From: Chitinophagales bacterium
Lineage (GTDB): Bacteria > Bacteroidota > Bacteroidia > Chitinophagales > S012-47
DNA length: 54,053 nucleotides
Assembly (NCBI GenBank): GCA_026981615.1
Contig: JALSIH010000153.1
Location: 1-54,053, forward strand
Direction of reading: 5' to 3'
Shown here: positions 1 through 9,461 of the stretch, in pieces
Position numbering within the stretch: the first letter of the stretch is position 1
Layout of the letters: every line of letters begins with the position of its first letter
Notes under the pieces: model-generated
Told to the model about the DNA's origin: nothing
The model's database searches: none
Seen by the model: only the letters and a program-made list of their open reading frames with translations
Translations under genes and position numbers: made by a program

Positions 1-656
1 GGGCCGATATCGCGCCCCAGATTGTCTTTGTAGTAATACCTGACCCCTTTCTTCCCCCGGAGCTCCGGTTCATAGTATTTCTCAATGCCGTCTTTGCCCA
101 CATACTCCCCCGGGCGGTAGTAGCCCTGCGAGGCATCCATCTCTTTTTCGTTGACTTCTCCCACGTTGCCAATCACATGGGCAGCTGCCGCATAGGGATA
201 AGTCCTTACGAGGCGGACCTGCGGCATAAAGCCGGGAAATTCGTAAAGATGCTCTCGCAGCACGGCCATGCGCTCCTCGGGGATCATGCTCATAAAAAGT
301 TCGGGCCGCACCTTCGAATATCGCCACGACTGGGTCGAAAGCAGGTGGAGGCGTGCCCTGAAAAAGCTGTCGCTGATGCCCAGGTACCTGCAAAATGCAA
401 GGGTATCCATTTCTCCCAATTGCTTTAGAACAACCATTAGATCATAGATCGGTTTGTTGCCGACAATGAGCACTCCGTTGCGATCATAAATTAAGCCTCG
501 AACCGGATACAGGGTTTTTCGGCCTACATCGCTGGCCTCGCTCTTCAGGCTGCTGTCGAGCACCTGAAGGTTGAAGAGGCGTACGATAAAAATGAGGGTC
601 ACGAGGATCACTATGCCCCGAATCACATACTTCCGATGCCCGAAAACATCTTTCAC
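1..656 (-). CDS. mrdA: Penicillin-binding protein 2 (N-terminal part, runs off left edge)
   Basis: Minus-strand reading gives VKDVFGHRKYVIRGIVILVTLIFIVRLFNLQVLDSS...RGLIYDRNGVLIVGNKPIYDLMV, typical of a PBP2 N-terminus; directly downstream of mreD; GTG start overlaps the mreD stop. Confidence 0.9.
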   Translation of the reverse strand, partial: MKDVFGHRKYVIRGIVILVTLIFIVRLFNLQVLDSSLKSEASDVGRKTLYPVRGLIYDRNGVLIVGNKPIYDLMVVLKQLGEMDTLAFCRYLGISDSFFRARLHLLSTQSWRYSKVRPELFMSMIPEERMAVLREHLYEFPGFMPQVRLVRTYPYAAAAHVIGNVGEVNEKEMDASQGYYRPGEYVGKDGIEKYYEPELRGKKGVRYYYKDNLGRDIG

Positions 657-1177
657 AAGCCGGCCCGTTTGGGATTAATGAAAAAGATTACTTCTATCAG
701 GAGAATCAGCAACAAGGAAAAAAGAATGCTTGCCAGCGTCCGTCCCAGGATGAACGAAGTATAGGCAATGCTGAAGACTTCGAGCACATAAAACGCCAGG
801 TGATGAATAAACAAAGCCAGGACGGCATAGACAGAAAACCAGGCCGGCCCCTGGCGGTAGAGCGAGGGTATCTCGCCCGGATCGTAGCCCTCTTTGGGGG
901 ACATAAGTGCCAGAATCACCGGCCTTGCAAAGGCAAGCAAGACAAGGGAAAAAGCGTGCATACCGCCCGTATTTGAAAAAAGGTCGATCAGGAGCCCCAT
1001 GAAAAAAGCAAGCAAAAGCTCAATCCAGCGGGGCATATTGACCGGAAGGGAAAGAATAAAAAGCGGATAAACCATCGGAGTGGCATAGCCGAAAAGGAGA
1101 ATTTTGTTCAGCACAAGCACCTGAAGGAGAACAAGGACAAGGAACTGAAAGAAAAGGCGAAGCACATTGATTTTCAT
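653..1177 (-). CDS. mreD: Rod shape-determining protein MreD
   Basis: 174-aa multi-TM protein between mreC and mrdA. Confidence 0.88.
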   Translation of the reverse strand: MKINVLRLFFQFLVLVLLQVLVLNKILLFGYATPMVYPLFILSLPVNMPRWIELLLAFFMGLLIDLFSNTGGMHAFSLVLLAFARPVILALMSPKEGYDPGEIPSLYRQGPAWFSVYAVLALFIHHLAFYVLEVFSIAYTSFILGRTLASILFSLLLILLIEVIFFINPKRAGL

Positions 1178-2028
1178 AATTCCTCCTCCAGACTTTCTTG
1201 TTCTTTCTGCAAGGCATAGTCAATCAGATAAACATAGTGAAGCCGGTCAAAGGGAGTGCTCAGTTTCACCGTGATATTATAGAAATCGGCTCCGGGTTCC
1301 AGTTCCATTTTTTCGACCGTCCCGAGCAGCTCACCCCCCGGAAAGAAAGTGGAGGAGCCGGCCGTCACGATGGTATCACCGACCGCCACGGGAGAAGGAT
1401 AGGTTAAATAGCGCAGGGCGGCACGCTGCGGATGCCGGCCTTCCCAGACCAGCGAGGCCAGTTGTCCGTTTTTGGCCAGCCTGGCACTGATTTGAATATC
1501 ATGATGCAAAAGCGACATGACCCTCGAAAAATGGGGGCTGCTGGATACCACAATTCCAACGACCCCGTAATTGCTGGTCACACCCATGCCCGGATGAATG
1601 GCATCAAGACTTCCCTTGTCAATCAAAATATAATTGTTGAATGACGTGTAATCGCTGCTTATCACCCGGGCCGGGATAAATCGGTAGATCAAAGAATCGA
1701 GGGTGTCGCTGCGCACTGCCGGCTCCGGCCGCCCGCCTCCGGCCTGCCGGGCTTTCATTTTCAGCCGGGCCATCTCGGCCATCAGGCTGTCATTGACCGC
1801 ACCCAGCACCAGATAAGACGTCACATTCGAATAGATTTCCTGCACTCTTCCACTCATATCAGCCGTTGCGGCAAGCATCCTCTGGCGGTGAAAAGTTTTT
1901 TGTTCATAGATAAAAAAGAGCGCCAGAGATTCAAGAATCAGGAAGAGAAAGAAGACATGATAGCGTACAATAAAACGAATAATGCTTCGCACGGACAAAC
2001 TGCGGTTTAGTTGATTGAAAATAAGCAA
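1174..2028 (-). CDS. mreC: Rod shape-determining protein MreC
   Basis: N-terminal TM plus coiled coil, 'NNYILIDKGSLDAIHPGMGVTSNYGVVGIV' MreC core; TTG start; follows mreB. Confidence 0.93.
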   Translation of the reverse strand: MLIFNQLNRSLSVRSIIRFIVRYHVFFLFLILESLALFFIYEQKTFHRQRMLAATADMSGRVQEIYSNVTSYLVLGAVNDSLMAEMARLKMKARQAGGGRPEPAVRSDTLDSLIYRFIPARVISSDYTSFNNYILIDKGSLDAIHPGMGVTSNYGVVGIVVSSSPHFSRVMSLLHHDIQISARLAKNGQLASLVWEGRHPQRAALRYLTYPSPVAVGDTIVTAGSSTFFPGGELLGTVEKMELEPGADFYNITVKLSTPFDRLHYVYLIDYALQKEQESLEEEL

Positions 2029-2054
2029 TCAGGGGATGAAAAGAAGCCACTCCA

Positions 2055-3080
2055 TTAACTCATCAGCAGGGCAATCAGTTCTTTTCTCCGCTTGAGTGCT
2101 ATGCCTGTGCCCCGCACCACTGCCCTCAGCGGATCGTCCACCACGTGTACCGGCAGTTTTGTTTTTTGCGCCAGGCGCTTGTCGAGGCCCCTGAGCAGGG
2201 CTCCGCCCCCGGTCAGGTAGAGGCCCGTACGGTAAATATCGGCCGACACTTCGGGAGGGGTTATTTCCAGTGCTTTCAGCACGGCATCTTCGATTTTGCT
2301 GATGGACTTGTCGATGGCGTGGGCAATTTCGGAATAAGAGATCATGATCTGCTTGGGAATGCCCGTCATCAGATCGCGCCCGTTGACCGGATAATCCTCG
2401 GGCGGCTCGTCCAGTTCGGTAATGGCGGCTCCTATGTTCATTTTGATCTGTTCGGCCGTGCGCTCACCAATGAGCATATTGTGCTGCCTGCGCATGAAGT
2501 TGATAATATCATGTGTAAACTCATCGCCTGCCACACGGATGGACTGATCGCAGACAATGCCCGAAAGGGCAATGACGGCAATCTCGGTGGTGCCGCCTCC
2601 GATATCGATAATCATATTGCCGATGGGCTCCTGCACATCCAGCCCGATTCCCAGGGCGGCCGCCATGGGCTCGTGAATGAGATAGCGCTCTTTGGCCCCG
2701 GCCTGCTCGGCCGAGTCGAAGACCGCCCTTTTCTCCACTTCCGTGATGCCGGACGGAATGCAAATGACCATGGTCAGCGAAGGCTTGAAAAGCTGCTTTT
2801 TCGGATTGATCATTTTGATCATGCCCCGGATCATGGCTTCGGCTGCCTGAAAGTCGGCTATCACACCGTCTTTCAGTGGCCTGATCGTCTTTAGATTTTC
2901 ATGGGTTTTCTCGTGCATCTGCATGGCCCTTCGCCCCACGGCCACCACCTTATCCGTTCTCTTATCAATGGCCACAATTGATGGCTCGTCCACTACGACC
3001 TTGTCGTTGGCAATAATGAGGGTGTTGGCTGTGCCAAGATCTATGGCTATTTCCTGCGAAAAGAAGTTGAATAATCCCAT
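2055..3080 (-). CDS. mreB: Rod shape-determining protein MreB (actin-like)
   Basis: 'FFSQEIAIDLGTANTLI', 'IDIGGGTTEIAVIALSG', 'LTGGGALLRGLDKRL' actin-fold motifs. Confidence 0.98.
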   Translation of the reverse strand: MGLFNFFSQEIAIDLGTANTLIIANDKVVVDEPSIVAIDKRTDKVVAVGRRAMQMHEKTHENLKTIRPLKDGVIADFQAAEAMIRGMIKMINPKKQLFKPSLTMVICIPSGITEVEKRAVFDSAEQAGAKERYLIHEPMAAALGIGLDVQEPIGNMIIDIGGGTTEIAVIALSGIVCDQSIRVAGDEFTHDIINFMRRQHNMLIGERTAEQIKMNIGAAITELDEPPEDYPVNGRDLMTGIPKQIMISYSEIAHAIDKSISKIEDAVLKALEITPPEVSADIYRTGLYLTGGGALLRGLDKRLAQKTKLPVHVVDDPLRAVVRGTGIALKRRKELIALLMS

Positions 3081-3166
3081 GTTCCGTTTTTCTCAATGCC
3101 CTTTAAGTGTACGTAATTTGTTCTTCATATTCAAATGAATCAATAAAGCCGAATAAAATTTCAAAT

Positions 3167-4735
3167 TCAATGCTTAAAATGCCGGATTCCTGTCATCACC
3201 ATGCACATGCCCTTTTCGTTGCAGAAATCCACACTTTCGTGGTCCCGTTTGGAGCCTCCCGGCTGCACGATGGCCTCAATGCCGACTTCAAATGCAGCCT
3301 CCACGCTGTCGGCAAAAGGAAAAAATGCATCCGATGCCAGCACCGCACCTTTCGTTTCAAAACCCATGCGCCCGGCTTTGTCGATGGCCTGTTTCAGTGC
3401 ATCGATGCGGGAAGTTTGTCCGGCACCCATGCCAATCATTTGCTCATCTTTCACCAGGGCAATCGCATTTGACTTCAGGTGTTTTACCGCTTTGATTCCG
3501 AATTCCATGTCGCGCATCTCCCGCTCATCCGGCTTTCTCACGGTAGGGGTCTGCCAGTTCCCCCTTCCATCGCTTTGCCGGTCTTTGTCCTGCAGCAAAA
3601 CTCCGTTTGCGGCCGTTTTAAACTGCCTGTGACTTAAAGCCAGAGGGTGTTTCTTTAAAATTATGCGCTTTTTTCTGCTTTTTAGAATTTCCAAGGCCTT
3701 TTCGTCAAATTCGGGGGCCAAAATTACTTCAAAGAAGAGGGCATTGATGGCAAGGGCCGTTTCTTCGTCTATTTTTCCGTTGCTCGCTATGATGCCGCCA
3801 AAGGCCGAAACCGGGTCTCCGGCAAGGGCCGCCTCCCAAGCCGCAAGTGAACTGCTGCGGGTTGCCAATCCGCAGGGGTTGGTATGCTTCAATACGGCAA
3901 AAGTCACCCTGCCGTCCAGGCTGTCAAATTCCTCCAGAATATCCAAAGCCGCATCGATATCCACGAGATTGTTGTAGCTCAATGCCTTGCCGTGCAACTG
4001 GGTGAAGAGTTCATCCAAATTTCCGTAGTAGTAGCCTTTTTGATGCGGGTTCTCTCCGTAGCGCAGGCTTCGTCCGTTGCCGAAGCTCACTTTGAAAACC
4101 TCCTCATAGCCCGCCTCTTTGTTAAAATAGTTAAAGATGGCCGTATCGTAATGCGAAGAAACGTGAAATGCCGCTGCGGCAAATCGTTTGCGGTCGTTGC
4201 GATCGCTGCTCCCGCCTTTTGCTTCCAGCAGCTCCATCAACTCCCCGTAATACTCGCGCCCGGGCACCACCAGCACATCGTCAAAGTTCTTGGCCGCGGC
4301 CCGTATCAGCGAAATACCGCCAATGTCGATTTTTTCGATGATGGCCGCTTCGTCAGAACTGCTGCGGAGCGTGGCTTCAAAAGGATAAAGGTCGACCAGC
4401 ACCAGGTCGATCACCGGAATTTCAAACTCTGCCATATCGGCCTGGTCGGCCTCATTTTCCCTGCGGGCGAGAATGCCCCCGAAAACTTTCGGATGCAGGG
4501 TTTTTACTCTTCCTCCCAGGACGGAGGGATACCCCGTGAGGGACTCGATTTCCTGCACTTCCACGCCCATGTCGCGGATAAATGCGGCTGTGCCTCCGGT
4601 GGATAAAATCCGGACTCCCTCCCCGGCAAGATATTGGACAATGGGCTCAAGACCATCCTTGTGGTATACCGACAGAAGTGCGCTGCGTATCTTTCTCTCT
4701 TTCAATGTGTACGGGCTTTTTGAGATATCGTGCAA
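3167..4735 (-). CDS. purH: Bifunctional AICAR formyltransferase/IMP cyclohydrolase; start uncertain (TTG at 4735 overlaps a promoter-like motif, TTG at 4705 is an alternative)
   Basis: 'RSALLSVYHKDGLEPIVQYLAGEGVRILSTGGTAAFI' MGS-like domain and 'RYGENPHQKGYYYG' AICARFT motif. Confidence 0.96.
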   Translation of the reverse strand: MHDISKSPYTLKERKIRSALLSVYHKDGLEPIVQYLAGEGVRILSTGGTAAFIRDMGVEVQEIESLTGYPSVLGGRVKTLHPKVFGGILARRENEADQADMAEFEIPVIDLVLVDLYPFEATLRSSSDEAAIIEKIDIGGISLIRAAAKNFDDVLVVPGREYYGELMELLEAKGGSSDRNDRKRFAAAAFHVSSHYDTAIFNYFNKEAGYEEVFKVSFGNGRSLRYGENPHQKGYYYGNLDELFTQLHGKALSYNNLVDIDAALDILEEFDSLDGRVTFAVLKHTNPCGLATRSSSLAAWEAALAGDPVSAFGGIIASNGKIDEETALAINALFFEVILAPEFDEKALEILKSRKKRIILKKHPLALSHRQFKTAANGVLLQDKDRQSDGRGNWQTPTVRKPDEREMRDMEFGIKAVKHLKSNAIALVKDEQMIGMGAGQTSRIDALKQAIDKAGRMGFETKGAVLASDAFFPFADSVEAAFEVGIEAIVQPGGSKRDHESVDFCNEKGMCMVMTGIRHFKH

Positions 4736-4813
4736 AGATAACGCTTTGGCAGCGTACGGACTGAGCCCGATCCCAAAAAAGCATGAAGAAAATATTAAGT
4801 TTTCGAAAGGGCA

Positions 4814-7696
4814 TCAGCCGATGCCCGGCACATTTCGCAGGAAGGCGCCCGTATGGCTGCCGGGGGCCCGGGCAATCAGCTCCGGCGGCCCCTCGGCTAT
4901 GATGTATCCGCCCCGTTCGCCTCCTTCGGGGCCCAGGTCGATGACGTGGTCGGCCACTTTGATCACATCGAGGTTGTGCTCAATCACGAGCACGGTATTC
5001 CCTTTGTCCACCAGGCGCTGCAATACCTCCAGCAATACCCTAATATCTTCGAAATGAAGGCCCGTGGTGGGCTCATCGAGGATGTAGAAAGTATTGCCCG
5101 TATCCCGCTTCGAAAGTTCATCGGCCAGCTTTACGCGCTGAGCCTCGCCCCCCGACAAGGTGGTGGAAGACTGGCCCAGGCGAATGTATCCCAGCCCCAC
5201 ATCGAGGAGGGTCTTCAGCTTTTGATAAATGGAGGGGACGGGCTCAAAAAATCCGGTCGCCTCCTCCACGGTCATATCCAGCACATCGCTGATGGATTTT
5301 CCCTTGTAGTGCAGCTCCAGTGTCTCGCGGTTGTATCGCTTGCCGTGGCATTTTTCACACTCCACATAGATATCGGGCAGGAAGTTCATTTCTATGAGCT
5401 TCATGCCACCGCCTTTGCACTCCTCACAGCGGCCTCCTTTCACATTAAAAGAAAAGCGCCCGGCTTTGTAAGCTCTGATTTTCGATTCCGGCAGATCGGC
5501 AAAAAGATTGCGGATATCGGTAAAAACCCCCACATAGGTAGCCGGATTGCTGCGGGGTGTGCGGCCAATGGGCGACTGGTCGATTTCAATCACTTTGTCA
5601 ACATGCTCTATGCCATGAACGGCCTCAAAGGGCAAGGGCCGGTCGTTGCTGCGGTAAAAATGGCTTCGCAGGATGGGATAGAGGGTTTCGTTGATCAATG
5701 TGGACTTGCCGCTGCCCGAAACCCCCGTGACACAGATGAACTTGCCGAGTGGAAAGTCTACCGTCACGTTTTTCAAGTTGTTGCCCCGAGCACCCTGCAG
5801 GGTGATATAATGTCCGTTGCCGGGTCTGCGCAGGGGCGGCACCTCAATGCGCATTTTGCCGCTCAGATAGCGGGCCGTCAGCGAAATGCCCTTTGCGATG
5901 TGCTGCGGCTCGCCTTCGGCCACCAGCTCGCCACCGTGCTCACCCGCCCCCGGCCCCAGGTCGATCACATGGTCGGCCGCTTCTATCAGTTCCTGGTCGT
6001 GTTCCACTACGATGACCGTATTGCCCGTGTCACGCAGTTCTTTGAGCGCAGCAATCAGGCGCCTGTTGTCGCGCTGATGGAGGCCGATGGTGGGTTCGTC
6101 AAGAATGTAGGTGATGCCGGCCAGTTTCGAGCCGATCTGAGTAGCCAGGCGGATGCGTTGCGACTCCCCGCCCGAAAGAGAGCGGGCCGGCCGGTCGAGG
6201 GTCAGATACTCAAGGCCCACATCCAGCAAAAAGCCAAGGCGCACGAGCAGCTCTTTGATCAATTCCGAAGATATGCGCTTTTGCCTTTCACTCAGTTGCG
6301 GCCCGAGTGCTTCAAACCAGCGATGCAATTCATCAATGTGCAGAGCCGAGAGTTCGGCAATGTTTTTTCCGCCAATGCGAAAGTAAAGCGATGATTTTTT
6401 CAGCCGGGCACCCCCGCAGCCGGGGCAGGGCTGTTCTTCCATGAAGCTCTCGGCCCACTTTCGAAGGCCGTCCGAGCTGGTATTGCGATACGAACCCTTG
6501 ATCATGCCGACCACCCCGCCATACTCGAGGCCGTACCATCGCTGCGTGCCGCGCTGCCGTGCGTGTTCATATTCCATCACTCCTTCCTCATTTCCGTAGA
6601 GAATGAGGTTGAGAATATGGGGCGGAAGGTCTTTTACGGGTGTCCCCAGGGTGAACCCCAGGCGCTTTGACAGCAGCCGCAGCTGACGGAAGATGGTATT
6701 GTCGCGATATTCACCCAGCGCCTCAATGCCGCCTTCACTGATGCTTTTCTCCGGGTCGCGGATGAGCAGTTCGCGCTTCACTTCGCGGATGAGCCCCATG
6801 CCCTTGCAATCGGGGCAGGCCCCGTAGGGCGAGTTGAATGAAAAGGTGTTGGGAGAGGCCTCTTCGTACGAAAGGCCCGTATCCGGATCCATCAGCCTTT
6901 CGCTGAACTGGTCTGCTTCTCCGCTTTCATAATCCAGAATCATCACCTGCCCCTCGCCCATCCTGAGGGCCGCTTCGAGGCTTTGCTGCAGCCGCCTCGT
7001 TTCGCTGCTCTTCACTTTCAGGCGATCGACCACCACTTCGATGTCGTGAATTTTAAAGCGGTCGACCTGCATCTTTTCGCGGATTTCGACAATTTCGCCA
7101 TCGACCCGCACTTTCAGGTAGCCTTGTTTCCGGATTTGCTCGAAAAGCTCGCGATAATGCCCCTTGCGCCCTTTTACCACCGGAGCCAGAAGAATGACCT
7201 TGCGATCGTCATAGCGCTCCAGGAGGTGCTCCAGTATTTCTTTCTCCGAAAAACGGCTCATCTTTTTTCCGGTCTCATACGAGTATGCTTCGGCAGCACG
7301 GGCAAAAAGCAGGCGCAGAAAGTCGTATATTTCAGTGACCGTCCCCACGGTGCTTCGCGGGTTTTTGTTGGTTGTCTTCTGTTCGATGGAGATGACCGGA
7401 CTGAGCCCCGTAATTTTTTCCACATCAGGGCGCTTGAGGCTGCCTATAAACTGGCGTGCATAGGCCGAAAAACTTTCGATGTATCTGCGCTGTCCCTCGG
7501 CATAGATGGTGTCGAAAGCCAGTGAAGACTTGCCGCTGCCGCTGATGCCGGTGATGACCGTCAGGCGGTTGCGCGGGATGGCCACATCAATATTTTTGAG
7601 ATTGTGCTCGCGGGCGCCCCATACGTTCAGCCGGCCCGCATGCTGCGTGCGGGTCTTCTTTCGATCATCTGGCGCCTGAGTGGATATTTTTGACAT
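4814..7696 (-). CDS. uvrA: Excinuclease ABC subunit A; start trimmed to ATG at 7696 (MSKISTQ...)
   Basis: Two ABC ATPase cores (GISGSGKSSLAFDT, GVSGSGKSTLINET), LSGGE signatures and zinc-finger Cys pairs (CPDC, CPGC, CEEC, CEKC). Confidence 0.97.
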   Translation of the reverse strand: MSKISTQAPDDRKKTRTQHAGRLNVWGAREHNLKNIDVAIPRNRLTVITGISGSGKSSLAFDTIYAEGQRRYIESFSAYARQFIGSLKRPDVEKITGLSPVISIEQKTTNKNPRSTVGTVTEIYDFLRLLFARAAEAYSYETGKKMSRFSEKEILEHLLERYDDRKVILLAPVVKGRKGHYRELFEQIRKQGYLKVRVDGEIVEIREKMQVDRFKIHDIEVVVDRLKVKSSETRRLQQSLEAALRMGEGQVMILDYESGEADQFSERLMDPDTGLSYEEASPNTFSFNSPYGACPDCKGMGLIREVKRELLIRDPEKSISEGGIEALGEYRDNTIFRQLRLLSKRLGFTLGTPVKDLPPHILNLILYGNEEGVMEYEHARQRGTQRWYGLEYGGVVGMIKGSYRNTSSDGLRKWAESFMEEQPCPGCGGARLKKSSLYFRIGGKNIAELSALHIDELHRWFEALGPQLSERQKRISSELIKELLVRLGFLLDVGLEYLTLDRPARSLSGGESQRIRLATQIGSKLAGITYILDEPTIGLHQRDNRRLIAALKELRDTGNTVIVVEHDQELIEAADHVIDLGPGAGEHGGELVAEGEPQHIAKGISLTARYLSGKMRIEVPPLRRPGNGHYITLQGARGNNLKNVTVDFPLGKFICVTGVSGSGKSTLINETLYPILRSHFYRSNDRPLPFEAVHGIEHVDKVIEIDQSPIGRTPRSNPATYVGVFTDIRNLFADLPESKIRAYKAGRFSFNVKGGRCEECKGGGMKLIEMNFLPDIYVECEKCHGKRYNRETLELHYKGKSISDVLDMTVEEATGFFEPVPSIYQKLKTLLDVGLGYIRLGQSSTTLSGGEAQRVKLADELSKRDTGNTFYILDEPTTGLHFEDIRVLLEVLQRLVDKGNTVLVIEHNLDVIKVADHVIDLGPEGGERGGYIIAEGPPELIARAPGSHTGAFLRNVPGIG

Positions 7697-7812
7697 CGTC
7701 CTTAGAAAGCCCTGTCTCCCGCTTTTAGTTTCAACCGGTGGAGGCAAGCGTGCAAATTTAATCAGTTTCACACGGAAAAAGAGGGAAATCGAAAAGAAGC
7801 CCCCTTCTTCAT

Positions 7813-8292
7813 TCAGGGTGCATCCCGCTTTTTCATTTCCATGCCGACATTCAGAATGCCCGGCAGCGGATTGCTGCGCATCACGTGGGCAATGCGGAAG
7901 CGGTAATCCCCCTTCCGGCCGAAGTGCCCGTTGTGGAGCAGGGGGACTTTCAGCACACAAATGTCGCCCATGCACTCGCCCTTCCATTGCAGTTCGTCAT
8001 TGTCGGCCAGCATAATCTGCTTGCGCATGACGGCCGTGTCGCCCCCCGGGAAAAAAGTCTGCAACTCGAGCCAGAGATTGGAGAAAGGGTAGTCGCTGTT
8101 GTGGCGGATAATGACAAAGAGATCATAGGCGGCAGCCGTATCATTTATCCGCAGTTCAAAATCGATGGCCGCGTCCCGGCTCCATAAGAAACCCGGAATA
8201 TCGGCCACCTTGTGATAGGTATTGCCCGGAGTGCATGCCAGGGCCAGCAGAAGCAGCCCCGCAAGGAAGAAATATGTCTTATTTTTTTTCAT
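7813..8292 (-). CDS. gldH: Gliding motility lipoprotein GldH
   Basis: Lipobox-like 'LLLALACTPGNTYHK'; GldH-like body 'FELRINDTAAAYDLFVIIRHNSDYPFSNLWLELQTFFPGG'; next to ricT as in other Bacteroidota. Confidence 0.88.
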   Translation of the reverse strand: MKKNKTYFFLAGLLLLALACTPGNTYHKVADIPGFLWSRDAAIDFELRINDTAAAYDLFVIIRHNSDYPFSNLWLELQTFFPGGDTAVMRKQIMLADNDELQWKGECMGDICVLKVPLLHNGHFGRKGDYRFRIAHVMRSNPLPGILNVGMEMKKRDAP

Positions 8293-9445
8293 TGCCCCGA
8301 TTCTTCTTTCCGCCCCGGTTGCGGTTTTGCCGTTTTCTGTTTTTCTGGCGTCTTGCACGCTTTTTCATCTTTTCCTTCTTCTCGAGCGTTTCCAGCGAGA
8401 TATGGCCCACGGTATTGTCCTGGTCAAAGAGGTCCATCTCCACTTCGATGAGCAGGTCTTCGGGTTTTTCGTTGCGGGCATTCATTTCCAGAATTTCCCT
8501 GACCCTTTCTACAGGCACCTTCACATAGAGGGGCTTGTCGCGGTATTTGTAGATCATCAGGCGCCTGAAAATATCGGTCTTCTGAAGATAAGCCGTTCCG
8601 GCTTCGGTTTGCAGCTTCTCGGCCTTGTCGGGAAAGTCCTGCAAGGCCTCGATGTACTGATCCAGTTCATAGTTGAGGCAGCATTTCAGCCGTCCGCATT
8701 GCCCCGAGAGCTTCGACTGATTGATCGACAGGTTTTGATAGCGGGCAGCCGAGGTATTTACGGATTTAAAATCGGTCAGCCAGGTGCTGCAGCAGAGCTC
8801 GCGTCCGCAGGAGCCGATGCCACCGATTTTGCCGGCTTCCTGCCGCGCCCCGATTTGCTTCATCTCCACTTTGGTTCTGAACTCGCGGGCAAACTCTTTG
8901 ATCAGCTGCCGGAAATCCACCCGTCCGTCAGCCGTGTAATAAAAAGTGGTCTTTTTGTTGTCGCCCTGCACTTCCACCGCACCGATTTTCATATTCAGCT
9001 TCAGACTGCGGGCAATGACACGCGACCTGACCATAATTTCATATTCCCGGCTTTTGGCTTCGCGATAGCGCTCGAGGTCATGCTCACCGGCCCTGCGCAG
9101 CAGGTAATATAATTTTTCTTTCGACTTTACCCTCTTTTTGCGCATTTGCAATTTTACCAGCTCGCCACTGAGCGTGATGACTCCGATATCGTGGCCAAAC
9201 TGGGTTTCCACCACCACGCTGTCGCCCGTATCGATGAGGAGTCCCTTTCGCTTGCGATAAAACTCTTTGCGCAGGCCGTTGTTAAAGCTCACTTCCACCA
9301 CATCAAAGGGTTCCGGTGCATAGGCCGGCAAATCGGCCAGCCAGTCGAAGGTGTTCAGTTTATTGCAACTGCCCGTGGCACAGCTGCCGTTGCTTTGGCA
9401 GCCGGCCGGGCTTTTGCTGCTTGTCACACATGTGGCACATCCCAT
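8279..9445 (-). CDS. ricT: PSP1/RicT (YaaT)-like regulatory protein with Cys-rich N-terminus and basic tail
   Basis: PSP1 core 'TFYYTADGRVDFRQLIKEFAREFRTKVEMKQIGARQEAGKIGGIGSCGRELCC...GQCGRLKCCLNYE'. Confidence 0.88.
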   Translation of the reverse strand: MGCATCVTSSKSPAGCQSNGSCATGSCNKLNTFDWLADLPAYAPEPFDVVEVSFNNGLRKEFYRKRKGLLIDTGDSVVVETQFGHDIGVITLSGELVKLQMRKKRVKSKEKLYYLLRRAGEHDLERYREAKSREYEIMVRSRVIARSLKLNMKIGAVEVQGDNKKTTFYYTADGRVDFRQLIKEFAREFRTKVEMKQIGARQEAGKIGGIGSCGRELCCSTWLTDFKSVNTSAARYQNLSINQSKLSGQCGRLKCCLNYELDQYIEALQDFPDKAEKLQTEAGTAYLQKTDIFRRLMIYKYRDKPLYVKVPVERVREILEMNARNEKPEDLLIEVEMDLFDQDNTVGHISLETLEKKEKMKKRARRQKNRKRQNRNRGGKKNRGNEKK

Positions 9446-9461
9446 TTTATCTATCCTTTAT

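Noticed and set aside
2145-2894. 249-aa plus-strand ORF opposite mreB
   Set aside because: Antisense shadow of mreB.
4853-6394. 513-aa plus-strand ORF opposite uvrA
   Set aside because: Antisense shadow of uvrA; no domain or initiation context.
7697-7987. 5' extension of uvrA
   Set aside because: Overlaps gldH antisense; a normal UvrA start is at ATG 7696.
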